Shown here piece by piece: positions 40,248 to 52,715 of a stretch of DNA of 64,000 nt (position 1 is the stretch's first letter; each line of letters begins with the position of its first letter). Below the pieces are notes generated by a model, which was not told the origin of the DNA, ran no database searches, and saw nothing but the letters and a program-made list of their open reading frames with translations. The stretch covers positions 310,001 through 374,000 of the forward strand of contig VXAZ01003890.1 of NCBI GenBank assembly GCA_013399875.1, in the 5' to 3' direction. The stretch comes from Gymnorhina tibicen. Lineage: Eukaryota > Chordata > Aves > Passeriformes > Artamidae. The translations under genes were made by a program, and so were the position numbers.

Positions 40248-43200
40248 GAGGGAGACATATGGGACCTTTGATAATTTCCTTATTTTAAATCAGTAATTTC
40301 ATGGCCCTTATCCCATCATCCTGCCTCAGAAGAGATGGCTAGGGAGGCATCAGTCTGGGGAAAGTAGCAGGCTCCCAGTGGAAGGATAATAATGAGAGAA
40401 GGACAAGAAAATAGGCATATGTTTGGGTTGATTCCCTGGTCTTCATCAGCTTCTGAAAGAACACTTATTAGCAGGTGAAATCTCTGTGACCTACAGTGCA
40501 GGCAGAGGGTATAAGCCTCACCCGGAACTTTGCCTCTCCCTACGTCCAGTGGGAATTAACTGGCACTGAGGTCAGCGTCTGAGCTTAGTTTTGATCATGT
40601 AGATTGTTACTCCCTGTTCTAGAGACTTGCAGCATTACTGCTTAGTTAGATAATTGCCAGTAAGGCAGTGAAAAAGGGTTTATAGTGAAGCTATGTGGCT
40701 CACAAAGTTGACATGAGTAAAAAGTGCTTCTATAAATGCCATTTTTACATCAGTTTCACAGGCCTTGTACACTCCCTTCTCCTGAGAGGCACCAGGGAAC
40801 TTAGCTGCACATTGAGAAACAATTTCTTCAATGAGAGTACATTTTCCTCTGTAGAATCCACAGTAAGAAAGAAGACTGACACTAACTTGCCCTACTACTG
40901 CATTTTCACACACATAATGATCACTTTCATAAATAAGATCTGTGTGATTCTGTTCCTTTGGGCAGCTGCTCAAGAAGGGGTTTTCCCCTCAAAAAATGCC
41001 CCACTGGCTTCTCTGCTTTTTTGATTAGTGAGTGGAATGGTTTTCTTTTGAGAGTGACACAGTGAACTTCAAGAAGGTTTATGATCACCAGACAGAGGCA
41101 GAAACTGTGATGAAGGAATAGAGGTGAGGAGAAAATAATAATTTGAATTATTGTCTTAGTAATGGTGAGAGAATGGCTTCCAAGTGTCCTCAAAGTATTG
41201 AGGCAGCTCATGGTCCTCAGCACATGAGAAAATTCTTGCCCCACAGGGCTAACTAGATGCATATGTGTGTGGAAGATTTGATGTGCCAGATTTGGTGCAT
41301 TTTCCACGTTCTGTTCCCTGAGGAGCTCTATCTTGCTGACATTATAAACAAGCAGACACTACATGTATACGAAGCAGGGAAGAAACAAAAACAGGATGTT
41401 AAAAAGAACCATGTTGTAATGAGATTTTCTGCTTTACAGTAGTATTGTATTAAGAGTATGGTCCTGACTCTGACTTTTAAGCAAACACTGAAGGGTTTTA
41501 TTTTGAATTGGTGAATATTGTTTCTAATGGTGGTGTGATATTTTTGTTCTTTGAAATTTCATACTTGCTGTATCTGAGAGTAGAGCATGTGAATGGGATG
41601 AATATCCCCTACTCTTAGAAAATTCTAAAATAGGTTTTACCTGTTCTGACCAATAATTATGAGACAGATAAAAAATATTTATCTCTTCCTCCACCATCTT
41701 CCTTCAAAAACTCCTAAACAAAAATTAAGTCTGTGTGAAGAAATCAGTTAATCCCTGGTGGGATTAGAAAAAAAAGTAAGCAATTCCATTTACAGTTTTT
41801 CTATAGTTCAGAAAATTTTTAAGCATGAAATGTTGTCATTTTACCCATGGCACCTTCCCAGATTTCACTTTCTCATAAATGAGACCAGATATGGGAAAAA
41901 TTACTCCCAACTACAGCCTTAATTTTCCCAAACTTCAGGTGGACTCTGCGTGGGAAGCTTTCGCTGTGCTATGTTCACACACAGGCAGGTGGGAACAAGT
42001 TCTGGCAGACTTTCAAACAGCTTAGGCTGAAGCTCACTCTGGGATGGAGGCTGTGAGTTGTGTTGGTGGAAAAAACTTAGCAAAGATGGTTACCTTGGGT
42101 ACAACGCTGAGCTAACACACTTTGTGGGCTGGATTTATAGCACAGATGATTCTTCTTTCTGCTCTCACACAGGGTAATCATCCCTACCTAAACAGAAAAA
42201 GAAGGAGGTCCTCTGATGTGTTCCCTGCTAATGTGAGTCACAACACCTTATTGTCTTTCTAGAAGAAAAATGGGTGCTCAAGGGAAACTTGAAGGTTGTG
42301 AGGCACCTCCTCTGCTGGTCTTTTCCAAAGCTTGTTTGGTGTTGGAAGGGCTGTATATCCAAACAGGGGTACTCTGGAAAACACAAACTCTTTGAGCTGT
42401 GGTAAGGGGGGCAAGTGGCAGTGAGCTTGGCTCAAGTGTGCCACTCTGGAAGACCACTTTGTCATGTGAAGAAGTCACCAGGCATCACTGGAATTGCCTC
42501 CCTGTGGCATAGGCACTTGCTGGAGAATTTTTTTCAGGTATATGAATTGATTTGATTTAAATTATAACCTTCAAAGATGCCTTGTGTCTTCCTTGGGTGG
42601 TAGAGCCTTTTGTTTCTGGTACCATTGCTTCCTGAACCTCTGAGAGATGCTGCCTTTCTCCTTTAAGGAAAGGGCATAGGGGAAACACTCCCTCTCAATT
42701 CCCAGGACAACAGCCTTAATGAGAGAATATTTTCAGGTCAGGAATCACATCACATTCTCTTTTTTTAATTGCCCTTTGTGACTTCTTTGCACACTTTTAG
42801 AGGTAGAGTCCACCAGCATTTCTAGGCTTTTTTCTGCTCCTCATCAAAATTATCCCCACTGTAACTCTTACGTAAGCCTGTCACTCCAAACCCCCATTCC
42901 CCCGCCCTGGTAACTGCTTCTACCTCCTTTTCTATAGGTCTTGCCATACTCAGAGGCTCATCAAGCACATTTCCAAACTTCCACCCACCTCATGAGCTGC
43001 AAGCCAGGGCTTCTACAGCTCATTTATCTTTCTTTCCTGGCTTTGCTATTGCATGCAATCAGGTGTGCTCTCTAGGAAAAAAAAGATGAGACGAGGAGCA
43101 GGCTGAGGCTTTGTGGAAAATCTTGTTTGCTCTTGCTGTTTCAGGTGTTTGGCAGCACCTTTTTTCTAACCTGAAAATTGATGGTAAGAGCAGAAAACCT

Positions 43201-46200
43201 TTGTGCAGTCACCTGTTTTGCCTGTGCCTTGACTCAAACCTGGTTTAATACCAGTTTGTGGGACTCTTGGGCTTTGATTTAAGAAGTAATTGGAAGTGTG
43301 CACTTACTGTGCCACACATGAGGGGACAGAGCTGTCAACTCCTTTTTACTTCTAGGAACTGAGGTGCAATCCAGCAACACTAAGATCACCACTCTCTTTT
43401 CCTGGAATTGAAGTAACATCCCTCCCATGCAGCAGAAGCCATTTCTCATCTTTCTTAGAGCCAGGATATGGAGTGATGAAATCACAGGCACTACGGTATT
43501 GAATTGGCATCTTACACAGGAATCCATGTTCCCTGGGATCCACACCACCATATCAAACAACAAACTTTCAATCTATACCTGAATTTTACGGCAAAACACT
43601 GGGGACTGCATTGCTCAGTCTTTACCTTGCACACTGTTGATCAAGGCCACCTTGCCAGGAACAGGGCTCCAGCCAGGCAAGCTGGCAGGACTGGCACTGC
43701 AGCAGCTGGATTTCCGATCTCATTCTTATGCAGCCTATGTACAGCAGTCGCTTTCATCCTTGCCCTTAACTTCTGTTTGCTCAATGAAAGCAGCACGTAG
43801 GCAAACAACATTTTGCATTTTAAAAGAGTTTTAATTTGTATCTGTTTTCAAAGTACACACCAAGGCTAATGAATTGTCACTCCATTCTCTAGGATACACA
43901 GGGACAACTGACTAAAATTAACATTAATTAGCTGAATTACTGTCCAGTCAAGAAGTTTCAATTGAGCTTGGGGTCTTGCTGCAATAGGTTTAGGATGAGC
44001 AAGTTGTATGAAGCTGGTACGGGTTGGTGTAGTTGCTGTTATCACTTTGGGGAGAGGTGATCAAAGAGTGACTTCCTTCTTGAGGTGCCACAGCTCAGGT
44101 TTAAGACCCAATGGAGAGCCATAGTGAGCAGTTGATCCTCATTGTTCTTGAGTTCACTTTACTTCCTGTTTGAATGTTGCTACAATTCCATGTCTCATTT
44201 ACTAATTTGATTTTACTCATTTCACTGCTCCCACCTAGTGCATGGTCCCATGAATGCTTGCAAAAGCTGACCAGAGGAGCTGGAATACCAGACTGAAGAA
44301 GGGAAGGACTGGAAGTAATTAAGAGCCAGTGGGAACTCTTTATCAGGAGATGCGTTTGAATACTATCCCTTTCTTAAGAAGAGCAACGTGTTCCGTCAAG
44401 GGCAAGGGTGGTTTGGTTCAGTTAGATAACTCAAGGGATCGGCTGGAGAGAAGGGATGGACAATCTTGCTCTAGGGCACCCTCATCTCTGAAAGAAGAAG
44501 GTATTTCAATCTCTTGTATTCTGCCCTCCAACATTATGGCAGTGACTTGATAAGGTCCTATGTGAGGGCCAGGTCCTACCCGATGGCAGGAAGTCTAGAA
44601 AATGGGTACTTGCAACCCTATCTCTCTTCCAGGCAATCTTTAATACTCCTCTGTGAAGAGGAATCACCATGAGAAATTTGCAATAGGCAGCACAAAAATT
44701 TTGGTAAAAGCTCCTCACTGTCCACAGGGTTCCCTTTCTGTTTCCACTGGTATCACATACATGTTGATAAACATTTCATGTGTCTTGAGCGTGAATGAAA
44801 TGTACCAGACTTGCAGTTCTGAAGTTGTGCCCTGATCTCCTTGACCTGAAGTTCACTGAGGCTATTCTCCATGTAGGCTTGTTTTTCAAACCTGTTACAG
44901 AAAACAGGGAGAAAAAAGACCCACCTAATTTTCCTTCTGGCCTATCTGCTATGCCTTTTACTCAGGGGCAGTTTCTCCTGGATTAGATGGTTGCTTTCAT
45001 GCCTTGGCAGCAGTCTACTTAAAATGTGATTGATAAAACTAGCTAATTTCACCCAGTCCCTTTCACTAATGGAGAGTATAATAATGGATGATTATTAAAG
45101 TGGTGGCAAAATCCGGCTGGGATTATGCTGCAGAAACCTCATTGTCTTTTTGGCTTAGTTTAATGATGCAGGAATATTGAACATTGCTTCTCTCCAACTT
45201 CCTTGTACTTCCCATGCTTCCCAAAATGAAACAGTGGTATCTTTGACCTGAGACAGACCCATTGGTGACCTTGCAAAATCAGATTAAAGAGTAAGAGAAC
45301 CAGAGTTTTCAAAAGCAAGTTCAAAGCTACAATTACAAAAGCTGCACAAGATGACAATTGCTAAAACATATGGAAACTACTGATTTTTGGAAGGTGGAAG
45401 TTTAAGCCAGTTCAAATTAATGGCTGTTTTAAGAAATTCCACTCTTTACTCGCCTCCAATACTGTCCTCCAGCAGGTTCATTGCTGTCTATATTGACATC
45501 CCTGGAGATTAATCCATTATGAGATGTTTGTTCACACCACATTACAGGCAAATGCCAGGACACTCTGTCCATGCTGGGACATCAGGCAGCTGCGTGTCCC
45601 AGCAGCAGGACGCTGACCCTGAACCAGTGCATCCAGCATTCACAAAGTTTCTGGCCTGTCAGCAAAGCAGAATAAACTTATTTTGCCATTACACAGCTTC
45701 TGCAGTGGAACTGATTCATCTTTTCCATGCATCTGCCCACAATATACCACACAGTCAACTTCTAACATCTTAAGGGCATCTCAGTGTCCCACATTTTCAG
45801 AGCAACCACACAGTAAATTTAATCTCTCCTCCACTCTGTCTGGAAGAATTAGGAGGGAGGAGGCGTATCCAGCCCACTTCACATCTCCTAGGCCATGGGA
45901 GGATTCTAAAGGTTTTCTTCTGAAAGAACAGTGCTCACAGTCTTACTCCCCACCTTCTTTGCAATGAATGCTGCGTTTCAAGTTTCCCTCAAGTAAGGAG
46001 ACTCATTTCTCCTTAAATCCCCTATAAAAGGCCAAGAAATCCCTACAAAAGGCAAAGCCAAGGGATAACCTCTTTTCCCCCTTTGCCCTCTGTTTGTTCA
46101 CCAACGTTTCTCGGGAAGGTTTGGCAGATGGGCCTTTGATATGCCAGCTCTGACAGCCCAGCCTGGCCCAGCCCCTCTCAGATCCTCAGCAATCCCTCCC

Positions 46201-48816
46201 ACGCAGGGCACAGGTTGTGCCAGCTGCTGCAGCCTGGCCTGCGAGACACAGAAACACATTAATTAACTGAGATTAATAAAATATGAGTAGATGGAGAGGG
46301 GATAGATTTTAGTCCTCTATGTGGGTTAAACCTGCAGGGCTGCTTCAGACTCAGGTTTTATTTCTTTGGTGACTTCTAAACTCTGGAGGGAGGATCTTGT
46401 AGGGAAAGGGCTGTTTTGGATGTGTTAAAGGTGTGAGTGGTAGAAACATTAAGAAGAAGCAGTGAGAAGAAGCAGTAGAAAGGAGGGGAGGATGGAGATA
46501 CTTCATTCTCCTTTGGAGATGTTGTTGCTGCTGTCTTGCATTCTCTGTAGGGATTCAGGGAAATGTTGGCAGTTCCTTACTTGTTTTCTGGAAGCAGACA
46601 GGAATTTATATGGTGGAACACTCAGTATTTGACTTAATCCATGTTCCATTATACTTGAAATGGGCCATCTTAATATTTCCTGCATTGGAAAGTATTATTA
46701 TGTCAGTCAGCAGAAGAGGAAGAAAAAAGCTCTGATTGCATGGATAGCCTCTAGTAAATAACATTGCTTTGCTAAGTGTAGGAAGAGGTGTCCTCTTTTT
46801 TTCCTTAGGTGAACATTTCTTTTTTGGAAAGATGAAACCTGACTCCTAAGCTAGCAGAAATGTCCAGCTACAGATCAGAACATTACGGTACTTCTGTTGA
46901 CTAAAAAACCTTGTGGTGTGGTAGAAAGTGCTGCCTCTCTCTGTGGCCTGAGGTCAGCTAATTCATAATCATCAGAGAGTAATGACTTGCTCAGGGCTTG
47001 TAGTCTCCTATTACATTGAAAAAAAGGTAAGCAAGTGCATGGTATTCATGGAGTCAGGGTGTAACATTAATTTCATAACTTTATAAAACACACACCTTTG
47101 TGGATTAATATTCTTCTAGATTAGGATTTTGAGCCAGAAATTAAGAGAATGGAAGAACTGTTAGCTTGCTGATCAACCTTTTCCCAAGACAAGACAGTGT
47201 GTTCCTGTTTCTAAGTATTTCCATGTAAAAGGGAGGAAAAGGTTCATCTCTTCTACTGGGATAGTCTTCATCTTTTCAACAGATCTCAGGCAGATTTACA
47301 ATCTTTAAGAATGTCACCCTTAGGTTATAAAGTTAATTTATTTATTTTTGTTCCCTAATTGTATATGAGATGTGCTCAATTTACAAGTTAAAACCTGGGG
47401 TGTTTTTTTTGTTGTTGCTTCTAATTTTTTTTACTATGCTGGCTTTGCAAACTCTTCCTGGAACTAAAAAATAAACAGATTTTCTGCTTCCAATGCTACT
47501 TCTAGCGATATCAGTTACCCAGGGTGTGAGACGAAGGTTTGTGAAAGGAAGGTTTATCACTGGCAAAATGGGAATCAGGAGAAACTCCTGTTTACGTCTG
47601 TTCAGTTGCAGTGCATTTGTACAGCAAACTAGAGAAAAACTACATCATAAGACAGATCCTATGAAGGTTGAAACTACTATAATTTATGCCAGCTGCCCAG
47701 AGACACTTGCTGTTATCATGTTATACTAACAAACATTAAAGTCCCGAAATACAGAACAGCATAACTCTGTCATTCGGAGAGACCTTACTTTGCCGCAGCT
47801 GAGCATCTGGCCCTGTGAGCTGATTTCATGTTTCCAGTTGGAGTCATTATCTCTTTGGCTGTGGGAACACACATCCCATGCTTATGCTCAAATCCAGAAT
47901 GTTGGACTCAGTGGTAATATATATAAACCCTGAGAACTATTGAACATCTTTGTGCTTCATAAATATTCTGATAGACCTGAGCAAACTCCCAAAGTCCTCG
48001 CCTAGTATTCACTGCAATTTAATTTATGGCATGTATTTCCCCCACTATTTCCAGCAGCTTAGCTGAGGAATCTGGAGGAAGTATTGCCAGGATATATGAA
48101 TTTTCAGAAATTCACATCTGGGGATAGACATGCCAGATTAACATTAATAAATAGCATGGAACACTAGTTGACTGGTGAGTGTGACAAAGCCAACTATTTT
48201 CCTCACCTTTCTAAAAGTTCACTTTGGTCAGTTTGCTCAGTCTGCCAGGTGAGATGAGAAGACAAAAAAATTAAATCTAATTGGAATTGAGGCTTGATTC
48301 TGACATCTGGGGACATACAAAATACCTATTTCTCTGTCAGTACTAATTTTGTCAGCAGGTGTGGGTCATGAATAAAAGGGTCACAGGGTTGCTTTTAGGA
48401 GCTGAGCCATTGTTTGCCATCTAAAGAAAGCTGGTAAATCCTTTACAAAGAAAAGGTTGCAATTAAGGGTGTTTTATTTGCCCCACCTGAAATTCATAGT
48501 CCAGACTGATCTGGGGAAATCCAAATAGTCTGTTTGAAGTTTAGAGCTTTAGGAGACACAGGGGACATCAGGTACACAGTGGTATTTTCGCAAAGCTCCT
48601 CCCTTTATATCTGAAAAAAGGAATTTACTGTTTTGCTTGCATTTATGGCTGCTTGATGGCTGTTTTACAAACTGAATTGATATGCCTACAGAAAGCTTGT
48701 GACAGAGGGGCCAGTGCACGGCTCCTGCATTGCTACTCCATGCCAGGCATAGTGCTTTTATTCTAAATAAATATATGTCTATGTAAACTAATGCCTTGCA
48801 AGGACGTGTGGCCAGG
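40248..48816. other. Non-coding DNA, no gene recognised
   Basis: Unique AT-leaning sequence. All frames are short and mutually overlapping with no recognisable domain. I see no LTR, LINE or tandem array. Confidence 0.55.
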
Positions 48817-49086
48817 TGCACTGTTTTTGGATGGGATAGACTTAATTTTGTTCATAGTAACTGGGATGGGCTATGTTTTAGATTCGTGACCAAACCATTG
48901 CTGATAACACAGGGATGTTTTTGTTATTGCTGAGCAAAGCCAAAGGCTTTCCTGCTCTTCACCCCACCCAGCAGAGAGGAGGCTGGGAGTGCACAAGGAG
49001 CTGAGAGGGGACACAGCTGGGACAGCTGACCCTGACTGACGCAAGGGTCATCCCGCACCATATGTCATCATGCTCAGCATACAAAC
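48817..49086 (+). mobile_element. ERV LTR fragment, 3'-truncated
   Basis: The same family as the solo LTR at 30808. Shared blocks include 'gatgggatagacttaatttt', 'acacagggatgtttttgtta', 'caaaggctttcctgctcttc', 'gggacagctgaccctgact' and 'gtcatcatgctcagcataca'. Similarity stops after the last block, so roughly the 3' half is missing. It keeps the 5' start better than the 30808 copy. No matching internal sequence follows. Confidence 0.85.
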
Positions 49087-50189
49087 CTGTGACCAAATGT
49101 CCTTAATTTTGCCCATGACTCATTTGCTTTGGCAGCATCTGGAGCAGCAAACTGGTCCTATGGACACTTGAAGTGATTGATCTGAATTAAAGAAGAGGCA
49201 TGGCAGGGGGGTAGAAGGAGTCAAGCCCTGCGCCCCTCCTGATTTACGGCTGTGAAGCCAGTGCCCCCTGTAGCAGAAAGTGGAAAGATGGAGATCTACA
49301 AGCACCTTGTTATCACCCAGGAATGAGGAGAGACAGATCACATTTTATCATACCTGGCAGACGTACAGAAAAAGTCTCCTCCCTCGCATCCTGCCTTGCT
49401 TCGCCTTTTGACTGCATGTCATCGTGCTCTGCCCCTCCTCCATTCCTCGCTCCTCCCCTGTGTTGAGAGGCATGTCCCTGTCGGGCCCTCTCCCCTCCAT
49501 CAGGAATCCCCTTCCTGCTGCAGACCCCGCCTCTCCTGTTGGTGTCCCCACCCTTTCCACCAGTGGTGCCACCCCTGGGAGCCAGCCCACTTCTGGTTCC
49601 CAGGACCTGGACAGGAGGTGGTTGGGGTGATGGCCAGAAGGACGCCACACCACATCAGGCAGCTCCGGTCCGCCACCAGCCCTGGACACCGCCACCAGCC
49701 CTGGACACAGTCTCTCCCCTCTTCAGAGGAGGGTGATGCAAAGGGCCGAACCGAGTGACATGGAGGGCAGGTTTTGTAATTTTAAGTGCAACATCTTGGT
49801 TGGCGTTGAGAAGTTTTAAAATGTTTTGTTGCCCATCTGTGAATTTCCATTTGAGTAGGGGCACCTTTTTATCTTTTCATAAGACAATTTAAGTTGGCGA
49901 GAAATGCCATTTCAGGCATAAGTTTGAGCCCTGCACTAGCAGGATGCAATTTGGTTTGTTCTACACTTCATTTGGACCTTCCTTACCTCTACCCCTCTGT
50001 CCTACCCTTCCTGCGGCCACGCTCCTGTTATGTTTTTAACCTCTTGTATTTTAGTAGATTTTATCTGGAGAAGGAGAAGGCCCCCCTACCAGGACAGTCT
50101 TTTAATTCATATACAACCAAAAAACTTACCTACCTCAGCAATACATCTACCTCAATAACCTTCACAATATGTCCCAAGGAAGCCTAACA
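49087..50189. other. Unexplained block with C-rich section, possibly decayed ERV interior
   Basis: This lies between the LTR fragment and the envelope remnant of the 50.5 kb provirus. The part at about 49380-49735 is C-rich and codes in several frames for proline/serine-rich peptides up to 120 codons, none recognisable. It contains a perfect 19 bp tandem pair (49671-49708). Because the provirus 3' end follows, some of this could be remnant gag or env sequence, but I cannot match it to either. No gene is called. Confidence 0.45.
49671..49708. repeat. 19 bp tandem duplication
   Basis: The unit CGCCACCAGCCCTGGACAC occurs twice in perfect head-to-tail arrangement. Confidence 0.9.
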
Positions 50190-50405
50190 TCTGTCTTTGA
50201 CGGTCTTCTGAATACATCTGTGCCAACATCCAGAAGACCCAGGAACTAAATGAAGAACTTAAAAACTTGTTGGGACATTGGGGACTTAGGGGATGGCTTG
50301 TTTGCCTTTCAAAAATTGTTTTCTGAAGTTTTCTAATAATTTTGTTGTAGTGTGCATTTTCAGTTGTTTTAAGCGTCATGCATTGTCGGGTTTTTTTAAC
50401 ATTTA
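50190..50405 (+). pseudogene. ERV envelope transmembrane-subunit remnant
   Basis: From 50225 the frame reads a polar, helix-like stretch rich in Gln, Glu, Leu and Asn, then a Trp-Gly-Leu-Arg-Gly-Trp cluster, then a hydrophobic run. This is the layout of the membrane-proximal end and membrane anchor of a retroviral envelope transmembrane subunit. The hydrophobic part is broken by TGA at 50324 and TAG at 50348, and the upstream ectodomain is not recognisable in any frame. Its position just before a polypurine tract and LTR is where env should end. It is a dead relic that cannot encode a functional envelope. Confidence 0.6.
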
Positions 50406-50442
50406 ATTTTGTAGTTCTTAAGCCTTTCTTTTTCTAACAAAT

Positions 50443-50455
50443 AAAAAAGGGGGAG
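50443..50455 (+). other. Polypurine tract of ERV
   Basis: AAAAAAGGGGGAG lies directly before the LTR start (TGTGGGGACC at 50457). A purine run abutting U3 is the plus-strand primer site of retroviral reverse transcription. It identifies the following LTR as a 3' LTR and fixes its 5' boundary. Confidence 0.8.
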
Positions 50456-50665
50456 TTGTGGGGACCGGTGGGCCTGTTGTTACAAGAGACAGGAAGGGTC
50501 CATTAGAGGGACCGTCCCTAGGGTTAAATCCTCCCCAGGTGTGAGTGACAAGGAGAGGCTTCTCCTAAGATGCATTGTTTATGTTAATATACCCCAGTTC
50601 TGTTCCCTGATTGATCTGTTGGCCTCCCTGCCCCTTTATCCCTTATATATCTAGACCATAGAACA

Positions 50666-50790
50666 TTCTCCTTTCCCTGCTCTCCCATTGGCCCTCGTTC
50701 CTTTGTCCCTCCCTCACAGTATCCCTATTGGTTCTCTTACCCTAGTCCCGCCTTTGTACCGCCCCTGTGCCCTCAGACCATTGGCCCTGA
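50666..50790 (+). repeat. 125 bp direct repeat, left copy (gap edge)
   Basis: This is near-identical to 51259-51383, with one difference seen (G at 50784, A at 51377). It ends exactly where the N run begins, which points to an assembly overlap or a collapsed tandem rather than ordinary biology. Confidence 0.95.
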
Positions 50791-51258
50791 NNNNNNNNNN
50801 NNNNNNNNNNNNNNNNNNNNNNNNNNNNNNNNNNNNNNNNNNNNNNNNNNNNNNNNNNNNNNNNNNNNNNNNNNNNNNNNNNNNNNNNNNNNNNNNNNNN
50901 NNNNNNNNNNNNNNNNNNNNNNNNNNNNNNNNNNNNNNNNNNNNNNNNNNNNNNNNNNNNNNNNNNNNNNNNNNNNNNNNNNNNNNNNNNNNNNNNNNNN
51001 NNNNNNNNNNNNNNNNNNNNNNNNNNNNNNNNNNNNNNNNNNNNNNNNNNNNNNNNNNNNNNNNNNNNNNNNNNNNNNNNNNNNNNNNNNNNNNNNNNNN
51101 NNNNNNNNNNNNNNNNNNNNNNNNNNNNNNNNNNNNNNNNNNNNNNNNNNNNNNNNNNNNNNNNNNNNNNNNNNNNNNNNNNNNNNNNNNNNNNNNNNNN
51201 NNNNNNNNNNNNNNNNNNNNNNNNNNNNNNNNNNNNNNNNNNNNNNNNNNNNNNNNNN
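50791..51258. other. Assembly gap (468 N)
   Basis: A run of N with no sequence information. Any reading frame reported across it is meaningless. Confidence 1.
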
Positions 51259-51383
51259 TTCTCCTTTCCCTGCTCTCCCATTGGCCCTCGTTCCTTTGTC
51301 CCTCCCTCACAGTATCCCTATTGGTTCTCTTACCCTAGTCCCGCCTTTGTACCGCCCCTGTGCCCTCAGACCATTGACCCTGA
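51259..51383 (+). repeat. 125 bp direct repeat, right copy (gap edge)
   Basis: The partner of 50666-50790. It starts exactly where the N run ends and continues into the rest of the LTR. Confidence 0.95.
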
Positions 51384-51725
51384 TGCTCTCTCCGCCCCTC
51401 TTCCCCATACTTAAACCTTGTACCCGCCATTGTTCCTTGTCTTTGTCCCTGGAACCCTTCATGTGAGTGACTGCAATAAACCCTCCTGTGGAACCCCATA
51501 TGGAGACCCTTCCCAGACTCTTTTATCGTCAGCCTGTGTGTGTGTGCGTGCCCGCTGCTCCGGTGGCAGAGAGGCCTTGCGTCAGTACCGGATCCTACGC
51601 GAGACACTCAGGGAAGGCGCATTGCCCTCGCCGGCTGGGTCCTCAGCAGCCCTCCTGGAATGGCTTCCTGCGGAGACACTTTCAGGAAGGTTGCAGCACT
51701 TTTACCACCGACACCCGCCGCAACA

Positions 51726-52573
51726 GTGCTGGACTGGAGAATGCAGATGATGAGGTCTGGTGGTCTTACCCCCAAGGGAGCAGATTCTTCATGATGTAGG
51801 TGCCCCATTTTAAAAAAAGATTGCAGTGCATGACATAAAGACAAAACTGAGCATCTTGTGAATGTTGTCACAGCAGTCTCCATCTTCCTCATACCTGGGG
51901 AATTAGTGTCTGACCTGTCCTGGCTTCTGTGACAGCAGAGTGGATCATTTTTACCTTAGGGCAATATTTTGCAGCAAAGACTGAGATTTCTGCATCTTTA
52001 TTTTTTTTTCAAACTTCCATCTAATGCATTTAGGGGTTTTGAGACCCAAAGAAGGCCATTTCTGAGGAAAGGAATTTACCTCCTTTCATATGCAGGTAAG
52101 TGGTTTTATTACTAGAAGAAAAACCTCATGAAATGTGAAACTTACAGTTCAGCTTTTTTGATTTTATTTTTACATCTATTAATATTTGTGTGAAATCTGT
52201 AAAACCTTAGAAATGCTGCAACTTTGATCACAGTTACAAGCTGGATTGCAATTGCTCCACTCACAGCTCATCAAGGACCTGAGTGCTGCAGGAGTGGCTC
52301 AGAAGTGACCAGCAAGAGCTGGAACAGGGAAATCATCTGCTGGCATAAAATACTAATTGAACTATTACTAAGGCAGTGGCCTGTCCAAACAGGGAAGGGT
52401 GGCTAAGGAGTGTCATGAAAGTAAAAATATTTCAGTCTTCATCTGCAAATCCGTGCAGAAGATAGGCAGAAGCCTGTGTGCAGTGGCAGCTGGTAGGAAG
52501 AGAACACTGTATGCATGTGCATGGATTGTGCATGTCTGCAAGTGTAGGAGCTCAGATGGAACCATAGATGGAT
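51726..52573. other. Non-coding DNA, no feature recognised
   Basis: Flank of the 3' LTR. No primer binding site, gag or other retroviral interior is seen, and no gene. Confidence 0.55.
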
Positions 52574-52715
52574 CCATAGAATATCCTAAATTAGAGGGGT
52601 GCTACAGGGACTATCAAACACAACCATTCTCCTGGCTCTGCACAGGACAACCCCAAAAATCACACCATGTGTCTGAGAGCATAGTCCAAACTTCTTGAAC
52701 TCAGTCAGGCAGCTG
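52574..52715 (-). mobile_element. CR1 LINE 3' end, 5'-truncated
   Basis: The plus strand carries the antisense of a CR1 subfamily tail: 'catagaatatcctaaatta' at the left (the terminal octamer region), then 'ctggctctgcacaggacaa', 'aaaatcacaccatgtgtctg' and 'gtccaaacttcttgaactc'. About 140 bp remain. The wording differs from the copies at 8920 and 14505, so a different CR1 subfamily is likely. Confidence 0.85.

Larger units (their letters stand above)
50457..51725 (+). mobile_element. ERV 3' LTR, interrupted by an assembly gap
   Basis: It begins TGTGGGGACCGGTGGG after the polypurine tract. U3 contains three ATTGG pentamers (inverted CCAAT boxes at 50687, 50727 and 50780). After the gap come a poly(A) signal AATAAA at 51475-51480 and a TG-rich stretch, and the element ends around '...cgccgcaaca'. 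The end is inferred from alignment with the minus-strand copy at 31475. If the 125 bp present on both sides of the N run is one sequence assembled twice, the true LTR is about 675 bp. No primer binding site or gag follows, and no 5' LTR of this family lies upstream within the window. Confidence 0.8.

Noticed and set aside
43911..43940. Cluster of TAAT/ATTA cores resembling homeodomain sites
   Set aside because: Such cores are frequent by chance in AT-rich DNA; without conservation data there is no basis to call an enhancer.
49313..49758. Overlapping frames of 111-120 codons on both strands
   Set aside because: They arise from the C-rich composition of the block; no frame is favoured and none is recognisable.
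50688..51338. Frames of 179-216 codons spanning the N run
   Set aside because: Most of their length is unknown bases; only an LTR lies on either side.
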